From NCBI GenBank assembly GCA_023434095.1, contig JAEYTJ010000278.1, forward strand, positions 1 to 9,529: a DNA stretch of 9,529 nt, written 5' to 3'. How positions within the stretch are numbered: position 1 is the stretch's first letter; each line of letters begins with the position of its first letter. Made by a program: the position numbers and the translations under genes. Origin of the DNA: Pseudomonadota bacterium (GTDB taxonomy: Bacteria; Pseudomonadota; Alphaproteobacteria; Rhizobiales; Xanthobacteraceae). The notes under the pieces were generated by a model, which did no database searches, was not told the origin of the DNA, and saw only the letters and a program-made list of their open reading frames with translations. Below, one piece after another: positions 5,196-9,529 of the stretch.

Positions 5196-7718
5196 ATGCG
5201 CCTTCATTCCCAGTCTCTCGCCCTGCTGGCCGCGGCGCTCGCCGTGGGCCTTTCGCCCGCGCTCGCGCAGCAGCCCCCGGCACCGGCCGCTCAGGCCGGC
5301 ACCGCCGCCGCACCGTCGGCGCTTCCGGCCGCGCTGGCCTGGCCGCGCAGCTTCGACCTCGGCGACAAGCTGCTGCAGGTCTACCAGCCGCTGATCGAAC
5401 AGTGGGACGGCGACCAGATCTCCGGCCGCGCCGCCGTCGCCATCGGGCCGAAGCCCGACGCGAACGGTGCGTCCTCGTCCTCCGCCACGCCGGCGGCGGG
5501 GCCGACCTACGGCCTTGCCCGCTTCACCGCGCGGGTGGCGATCGACAAGCCGTCCAAGCTGGCGCAGCTGAGCAATATCCGCATCACCTCGGTCGACGTG
5601 CCGACCGATACTGCCCAGGACGCGGTGCTGCTGAACGCGCTGCAGTCGCGCATCTCGCCGCAGGGCATGACCTTCGCGCTCGATCATCTGATGACCAGCT
5701 ATGCTGCGACCAAGCAGCTGGACAAGGAGATGACGCAGCCGGTGGAGAACACCCCGCCGCGCATCGTCTTCGCCGACAAGCCGACCCTGCTCGTGCTGGT
5801 CGCGGGGCAGCCGGTGCCGCGCCCGATCGACGGGGTGCAGGGCTTCCAGCGCATCGTCAACACCCAGCCGCTGATGCTGGTCGACAGCGCCGGGCTCTAC
5901 CACCTGCAGGCGTCGGGCACCTGGTACCAGGCGCCTGCCGTCGAGGGCCCGTGGACGGTGACCGCGCAGCCGGACCCCTCGCTGGAGGCCGCCGGCAGCA
6001 CCGCCACCTATGAGGAGCCGGCGCAGACCATGCTGCCGGCCAATGGCCAGAAGCCGGCGACGCCGCCCGCGATCATCGTCGCCACCGCACCCACCGAACT
6101 CGTCATCACCGCCGGCGCGCCGCAGATGACGCCGGTGGGCGGCACCGCGCTGCTGCGCGTCGGCAATGCCGACCATGCGCTCATTCTCGATCCCGACAGC
6201 AACCAGTATTACGTGCTGGTCTCCGGCCGCTGGTTCCGCGCCGCCGGCTTTGCCGGGCCGTGGAGCTTCGTGCCCGGCACCAGCCTGCCGGCCAGCTTCG
6301 CCAAGATTTCGACCACCGATCCGGCGGCGAACGCTCTGGTCTCCGTGCCCGGGACGCCGCAGGCGAAGGAAGCGGCGATTGCCGCCACCGTGCCGCAGAC
6401 CGCCTCGATCAAGCGCGATACCCAGCTCACCATCCAGTACGATGGCGGGTCGCCCAAGTTCGAGCCGATCAAGGGCACCATTCTCTCCTCGGCGGTGAAC
6501 ACCCGCACGCCGGTGATCCAGCTCGATCCCGGCCGCTATTACGCGCTCTTCCAGGGGGCGTGGTTCGTCTCCGCGACGCCGACCGGTCCGTGGGTCGTGG
6601 CGGACGTGGTGCCGGACGCGATCTACACCATCCCCGTGTCCTCGCCGCTGCATTACGTCACCTATGTCCGCGTCTACGCCTCGACGGCCGATGTGGTGAC
6701 CGTCGGCTACACGCCCGGCTATATGGGCGTGGTGATCGAGCCGGGCGGCACGGTGGTCTATGGCACCGGCTACAATTGCGTCGGCTATATCGGCACCTAC
6801 TGGTACGGATGCCCGGCGACCTACGGCTATGACGCCGCCTTCGCCTGGACCACCGGTTTCGGCTTCGGCTACGACGCCGCCTTCGGCTGGGGCGCGATGT
6901 ATCCCTGGTGGGGCCCCTACTGGCGGCCCGGCCCGTGGTACGGCCCCTGGGCCGGCGTCGACATCGCCCGCACCAACATCTACGGCGCCTGGGGCGGCGC
7001 GGCGACGTGGGACCATGCCTGGGGCGTCGGCCCCTGGGGCACGGCCTGGGGTGCCAATGCCGTGCATGGGGTGACCGGCTGGGGCACCGACTTCGCCGGC
7101 CGCTCCGCCGCCGCCTTCAACCCCTGGACCGGGAACTATGCGGCCGGGCGTTCGGCGGCCTTCTTCAACCCCTATACGGGCGCGCATGGAGAGGCGCGGG
7201 CCGGCGTCGCCGGCAACGCCTATACGGGCAACGCCGTGGCAGGCCGCGAATCGGCGGGCTACAACCCGACCACGGGCATCGGCCATGCCTCAGAGACCGG
7301 CGTGGTCGACAATAACGGGCATGTCAGCGTCGACAGCCGCGGCGTGGCCGGCAACGCCAAGACCGGCAACGCGGTGGCCTGGAACAATGGCAATGTCTAC
7401 ACCGACCATGACGGGTCGATTCACCAGTACGACGCCAATAATGGCTGGCAGCACCAGTCCATCGACGGCTGGAAGAACGACACCGATGCCGCGCAGATGG
7501 ACCGCCTGAACCAGCAGCGCCAGTATCAGGCCTATGGCGACCAGCGCGCCGACAGCTTCGCCCGCGCCGGCGGCTATGACGGCTTCGGCGGGGGCGACCA
7601 TTTCGGCGGTTATGGCGGCTATGGCGGCGGGTTCCACGACGGCTTCGGCGGAGGCGGCGGCTTTGGTGGCGGCTTCCGCGGCGGGTTCGGCGGGGGCTTC
7701 GGCGGCAGGCGCCGCTGA
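5196..7718 (+). CDS. Large modular exported protein of unknown function (triple WF-GPW modules, Trp/Gly-rich, NxxTG repeats)
   Basis: Encodes 840 residues. Signal peptide 1-24 (ALA|QQ), then an Ala/Pro linker to about 45. An N-terminal domain (about 48-185) begins with WPRSFDLGDKLLQVYQP. Three tandem modules at about 188-265, 291-368 and 409-473 each end in G.W(F/Y).A....GPW. A bridge (VVPDAIYTIPVSSPLHYVTYVRVY, read as 471-494) leads to a Tyr/Trp/Gly-rich stretch at 495-630 with 14 Trp in 536-629. NxxTG repeats of 16 residues follow (641-724), then a polar segment and a Gly-rich tail (791-837) ending RRR. C528 and C539 are the only cysteines. I recall similar rhizobial proteins labelled 'carbohydrate-binding family V/XII', but no catalytic motif is visible and I assign no function. 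It is probably outer-surface or periplasmic. It faces away from its left neighbour, converges on fba and has its own terminator. Confidence 0.9.
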   Translation: MRLHSQSLALLAAALAVGLSPALAQQPPAPAAQAGTAAAPSALPAALAWPRSFDLGDKLLQVYQPLIEQWDGDQISGRAAVAIGPKPDANGASSSSATPAAGPTYGLARFTARVAIDKPSKLAQLSNIRITSVDVPTDTAQDAVLLNALQSRISPQGMTFALDHLMTSYAATKQLDKEMTQPVENTPPRIVFADKPTLLVLVAGQPVPRPIDGVQGFQRIVNTQPLMLVDSAGLYHLQASGTWYQAPAVEGPWTVTAQPDPSLEAAGSTATYEEPAQTMLPANGQKPATPPAIIVATAPTELVITAGAPQMTPVGGTALLRVGNADHALILDPDSNQYYVLVSGRWFRAAGFAGPWSFVPGTSLPASFAKISTTDPAANALVSVPGTPQAKEAAIAATVPQTASIKRDTQLTIQYDGGSPKFEPIKGTILSSAVNTRTPVIQLDPGRYYALFQGAWFVSATPTGPWVVADVVPDAIYTIPVSSPLHYVTYVRVYASTADVVTVGYTPGYMGVVIEPGGTVVYGTGYNCVGYIGTYWYGCPATYGYDAAFAWTTGFGFGYDAAFGWGAMYPWWGPYWRPGPWYGPWAGVDIARTNIYGAWGGAATWDHAWGVGPWGTAWGANAVHGVTGWGTDFAGRSAAAFNPWTGNYAAGRSAAFFNPYTGAHGEARAGVAGNAYTGNAVAGRESAGYNPTTGIGHASETGVVDNNGHVSVDSRGVAGNAKTGNAVAWNNGNVYTDHDGSIHQYDANNGWQHQSIDGWKNDTDAAQMDRLNQQRQYQAYGDQRADSFARAGGYDGFGGGDHFGGYGGYGGGFHDGFGGGGGFGGGFRGGFGGGFGGRRR
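5757..6614 (+). repeat. Three diverged tandem WF-GPW protein modules
   Basis: Within the exported protein, residues 188-265, 291-368 and 409-473 share one plan: a PxxIV/LTI strand, a loop, a hydrophobic (L/I)xLD strand, a (Y)YxL strand, then GTWYQAPAVEGPW (241-253), GRWFRAAGFAGPW (344-356) or GAWFVSATPTGPW (454-466). The units are clearly homologous as protein but not as DNA, so this is an old duplication. Linkers between units are rich in Ala, Pro and Thr. Confidence 0.75.
7116..7367 (+). repeat. 16-residue NxxTG protein repeat
   Basis: FNPWTG (641-646), FNPYTG (657-662), GNAYTG (673-678) and YNPTTG (689-694) put the Asn at 642, 658, 674 and 690, exactly 16 residues (48 bp) apart. An Asn falls again at 706 (DNNGHV), and a further copy, GNAKTG, begins at 719. 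Intervening residues are small and polar with GRSAA or AGRES. The period suggests a beta-solenoid or similar repetitive surface fold, which is my inference. Confidence 0.7.
7566..7706 (+). repeat. Glycine-rich low-complexity tail
   Basis: Residues 791-837 of the exported protein are mostly Gly with regularly spaced Phe/Tyr (GGYDGFGGGDHFGG and GGFGGGFRGGFGGGFGG), followed by RRR at the C-terminus. The DNA is a run of GGC/GGG/TTC/TAT codons, so slippage could change its length between strains. Confidence 0.8.
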
Positions 7719-7746
7719 GGCGCGGCCCTTTCCGACAGATCGCGAG

Positions 7747-7774
7747 CGCCGCCCTTCGGGGCGGCGTTCTCTTT
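7747..7774 (+). terminator. Rho-independent terminator of the exported-protein gene
   Basis: CGCCGCCC? reads here as a perfect 8-bp stem, 7747-7754 paired with 7759-7766, closed by the stable tetraloop TTCG (7755-7758) and followed by TTCTCTTT (7767-7774). It starts 28 bases after the stop at 7718, in the correct orientation for the plus-strand gene. Confidence 0.85.
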
Positions 7775-7813
7775 CGCGGACCACATCGGGCGGCCGCGAT
7801 CCGCCGGCGGCGG

Positions 7814-7846
7814 AAACGAAAAACGCCGCCCCGGAGGGCGGCGTTT
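7814..7846 (-). terminator. Rho-independent terminator of the aldolase gene
   Basis: A perfect 11-bp stem, AAACGCCGCCC (7821-7831) with GGGCGGCGTTT (7836-7846), encloses a 4-base loop (7832-7835). On the minus strand it is followed by a T-rich run (GTTTTTCGTTT reading through 7824-7814). It starts about 30 bases after the fba stop. It can also fold on the plus strand and back up the first terminator. Confidence 0.88.
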
Positions 7847-7877
7847 CCGTATCGCTTCAAGAGCCGAAAGCAGCCGC

Positions 7878-8900
7878 TCAGGCCGCCTTCTTCTGCTCGC
7901 TTTCGGGCGTCCACTGGCCGAGAGCGGCGAGATAGTTCATCCGGGCGCGATGCGTGAAGGCCGCCTGGCCGGCCGCCACGTTCTCGGCCTTGCCGGACCA
8001 CGCCTTCTGCGGCGCCGCCTGCAGGGCGCGGCCATAGGAGAAGGTGAGGTTCCACGGCAGGCCGCCCTGGCGGATCATCGCGTCGAGATGGGCGGTGGCT
8101 TCCTCATCCGACTGGCCGCCGGAGAGGAAGGCGACGCTCGGGATCGCCGAGGGCACGCAGTTCTTGAGGCAGCGGATGGTCTTTTCCGCCACTTCCTCTA
8201 CCGAGGCCTGCCGGGACGACTTCTTGCCGGCGATGACCATGTTCGGCTTGAGCACCGTGCCTTCCAGCTTCACCCGGCCGTAGAAGAGCTGCTGGAACAC
8301 TTCCTTCAGCACCCACTCGGTCACGTCGTAGCAGCGGTCGATGTCGTGGTCGCCGTCCATCAGCACTTCCGGCTCGACGATCGGCACGATGCCGGCGGCC
8401 TGGGCCAGCGCCGCATAGCGCGCGAGCGCCTGCGCATTGGCGAGGATGGAGGTGTAGCTCGGAATGTGCTGGCCGATGTCGATCACCGCGCGCCACTTCG
8501 CGAAGCGGGCGCCGAGGTCGTAATATTCCTTGAAGCGGCCGGCGAGGCCGTCGAGGCCCTCGGTGATGGTCTCGCCCGGGCAGCCCGGCTGCGGATGGGC
8601 GCCGAGATCGACCTTGATGCCGGGGATCGAACCGGCATCCTCGATCAGCTTCACCAGCGGCGTGCCGTCCTTCGCCTTCTGGCGGATGGTCTCGTCAAAC
8701 AGGATGACGCCGGAAATGTACTGCGTCATCGCCTCGGAGCGGAACAGCATCTCGCGGTAGTCGCGCCGGTTCTCCTCCGTCGATTCGACCCCGATGGCGT
8801 CGAACCGCTTCTTGATGGTGCTGGCGCTCTCATCCGCCGCCAGCAGGCCCTTGCCGCCTGCCGCTAGCTTGTACGCGACCTCTTCGAGGCTTGCCGTCAT
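7878..8900 (-). CDS. fba: Class I fructose-bisphosphate aldolase
   Basis: Encodes 340 residues, full length for the bacterial class I family. It cleaves fructose-1,6-bisphosphate reversibly into dihydroxyacetone phosphate and glyceraldehyde-3-phosphate in the cytoplasm, serving glycolysis, gluconeogenesis and, where present, the Calvin cycle. Class I enzymes use a Schiff-base lysine and no metal. By alignment with muscle aldolase the key residues are present: D23 (AADES), K96 (GIKVD), K135 and R137 (FAKWRAV), E176 and E178 (IVEPEVL), the Schiff-base K218 (GTVLKPNMV), the phosphate-binding S260-G-G (LSGGQSDEEA) and R291 (FSYGRALQ). The start at 8900 has a GGGAG ribosome-binding site seven bases upstream. 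It lies 126 bases downstream of pgk on the same strand and ends in a strong terminator, so it is the last gene of its transcript. Confidence 0.97.
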   Translation of the reverse strand: MTASLEEVAYKLAAGGKGLLAADESASTIKKRFDAIGVESTEENRRDYREMLFRSEAMTQYISGVILFDETIRQKAKDGTPLVKLIEDAGSIPGIKVDLGAHPQPGCPGETITEGLDGLAGRFKEYYDLGARFAKWRAVIDIGQHIPSYTSILANAQALARYAALAQAAGIVPIVEPEVLMDGDHDIDRCYDVTEWVLKEVFQQLFYGRVKLEGTVLKPNMVIAGKKSSRQASVEEVAEKTIRCLKNCVPSAIPSVAFLSGGQSDEEATAHLDAMIRQGGLPWNLTFSYGRALQAAPQKAWSGKAENVAAGQAAFTHRARMNYLAALGQWTPESEQKKAA

Positions 8901-8907
8901 TCTCTCT

Positions 8908-8912
8908 CTCCC
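8908..8912 (-). promoter_or_regulatory. Ribosome-binding site of fba
   Basis: On the minus strand GGGAG (8912-8908) sits within a GGGAGAGAGAGA run, seven bases from the fba ATG. This is the best Shine-Dalgarno in the window, in line with a highly translated enzyme. Confidence 0.75.
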
Positions 8913-8969
8913 GCGCGAAACAGACCAGCCGGCACCGCAGCCGGATCGAACGCGGGCCGGACCGATCGG

Positions 8970-8998
8970 ATACTAGCACCGGGCGGAGCGATTCCGAA
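8970..8998 (-). promoter_or_regulatory. Possible fba promoter in the pgk-fba spacer
   Basis: In the 126-base spacer the minus strand reads TTCGGA (8998-8993), 17 bases, then TAGTAT (8975-8970), the latter preceded by TGC as a partial extended -10. Matches to TTGACA and TATAAT are 3/6 and 4/6. A small palindrome CCGATCGG (8962-8969) lies just downstream and another, CGCCCGGGCG (9013-9022), just after the pgk stop; neither has a T-run. fba may thus be transcribed both from its own start and by read-through from pgk. Confidence 0.3.
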
Positions 8999-9026
8999 TG
9001 ACGGGACCGCGCCGCCCGGGCGTTCT

Positions 9027-9529
9027 TCAACGTCTCAGGGCTTCGACGCCCGGCAGGGGCTTGCCCTCAAGCCATTCCAGGAAGGCGCCGCCGGCCGTCG
9101 ACACATAGGTGAAGCGGTCTGCCACCCCGGCATGGTTGAGCGCGGCCACCGTGTCGCCGCCGCCCGCTACCGACAGAAGTCCGCCGGCGTCCGTGAGTTC
9201 CGCCGCGGCCTGGGCCACCGCCACCGTCGCGGTGTCGAAGGGCGGCAGCTCGAAGGCGCCGAAGGGGCCGTTCCAGACGATGGTCCTGGCGTCCTTCAAC
9301 CGCGCCACCACGTTGGCGACCGAGGCCGGGCCGGCATCGAGCATCATCTCGTCGGGACGGATGTCGTCGACCGAAGCGACGCGGTGCGGCGCATTCGCCT
9401 TGAACTCGGTGGTGGCAAGGGCGTCGACCGGCAGCACGATCTCGCAGCCGGCGGCCTTGGCCTTGTCGAGGATCTCCCGCGCCGTGCCGGCGAGGTCGTG
9501 CTCGCACAGCGACTTGCCGACATCCTTGC
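9027..9529 (-). CDS. pgk: Phosphoglycerate kinase, C-terminal part (5' end beyond window)
   Basis: The last 166 codons and stop of phosphoglycerate kinase, which transfers a phosphate between 1,3-bisphosphoglycerate and ADP in the cytoplasm. Visible motifs of the nucleotide-binding C-domain include VGKSLCEHDLAGTA near the right edge, VLPVDALATTEFKANAPHR, WNGPFGAFE (the WNGPxGxFE motif), VAGGGDTVAAL (the GGGDTVAA nucleotide loop) and the closing STAGGAFLEWLEGK...LPGVEAL. The G-to-A change in the usual STGGGA and the FLEW variant are, as I recall, typical of alphaproteobacterial enzymes. The frame is open to the right edge, so the N-terminal 3-phosphoglycerate domain lies outside. fba follows on the same strand, and the two encode near-consecutive steps. 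No terminator with a T-run separates them. Confidence 0.96.
   Translation of the reverse strand, partial: KDVGKSLCEHDLAGTAREILDKAKAAGCEIVLPVDALATTEFKANAPHRVASVDDIRPDEMMLDAGPASVANVVARLKDARTIVWNGPFGAFELPPFDTATVAVAQAAAELTDAGGLLSVAGGGDTVAALNHAGVADRFTYVSTAGGAFLEWLEGKPLPGVEALRR

Noticed and set aside
5130..7286. A 718-codon open frame antisense to the exported-protein gene
   Set aside because: Arg/Gly/Val-rich translation without motifs, and mirrors a gene with a signal peptide, ribosome-binding site, repeats and terminator.
7566..7715. Tandem DNA repeat or CRISPR-like array at the 3' end of the exported-protein gene
   Set aside because: The repetition comes from glycine and phenylalanine codons in a Gly-rich protein tail; there are no equal spacers or conserved direct repeats.

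Overview
The window is about 9.5 kb of very GC-rich DNA carrying housekeeping genes of an alphaproteobacterial type. The C-terminal phosphoglycerate kinase signature (STAGGAFLEWLEGK), the class I aldolase beside it, and the adjacent ThiE-like and Sel1-repeat genes all fit the order Hyphomicrobiales (Rhizobiales), plausibly the Xanthobacteraceae/Bradyrhizobium side. The taxonomy rests on remembered family patterns, not on a search. I see no tRNA, rRNA, CRISPR array, insertion sequence or phage gene.

Layout from left to right. (1) Bases 1-3014, minus strand: a large membrane sensor of cyclic-di-GMP signalling (signal peptide, periplasmic domain, seven membrane segments, PAS, GGDEF, EAL). Its C-terminus runs off the left edge, and several signature motifs are altered. 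(2) Bases 3231-4900, minus strand: a ThiE-fold protein that lacks most thiamine-phosphate-synthase active-site residues, translationally coupled (TGATG) to a secreted six-repeat Sel1/TPR-like protein. (3) Bases 4901-5195: a divergent intergenic region with an AT-richer island and a perfect 8-bp inverted repeat. (4) Bases 5196-7718, plus strand: an 840-residue exported protein of unknown function. It has three tandem 'WF...GPW' modules, a Tyr/Trp/Gly-rich stretch, a 16-residue 'NxxTG' repeat and a glycine-rich tail. (5) Bases 7719-7877: two strong terminators back to back between convergent genes. (6) Bases 7878-8900 and 9027-9529, minus strand: class I fructose-bisphosphate aldolase and the 3' part of phosphoglycerate kinase, both of the lower glycolytic/Calvin-cycle trunk.

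How the parts fit. pgk and fba encode consecutive enzymes of central carbon metabolism and may be co-transcribed, although fba has its own good ribosome-binding site and a possible promoter. The ThiE-like/Sel1 pair is a two-gene unit. From memory, pgk, fba, a thiE-like gene and a Sel1 gene often lie together in this order of bacteria. If so, the large plus-strand gene interrupts an otherwise co-directional minus-strand cluster and is insulated by its own terminator. The c-di-GMP sensor is probably an independent unit.

I found no clear new multi-gene system. The best candidates for undescribed biology are the modular exported protein at 5196-7718 and the coupled pair of a degenerate ThiE-like protein and an exported Sel1 protein.
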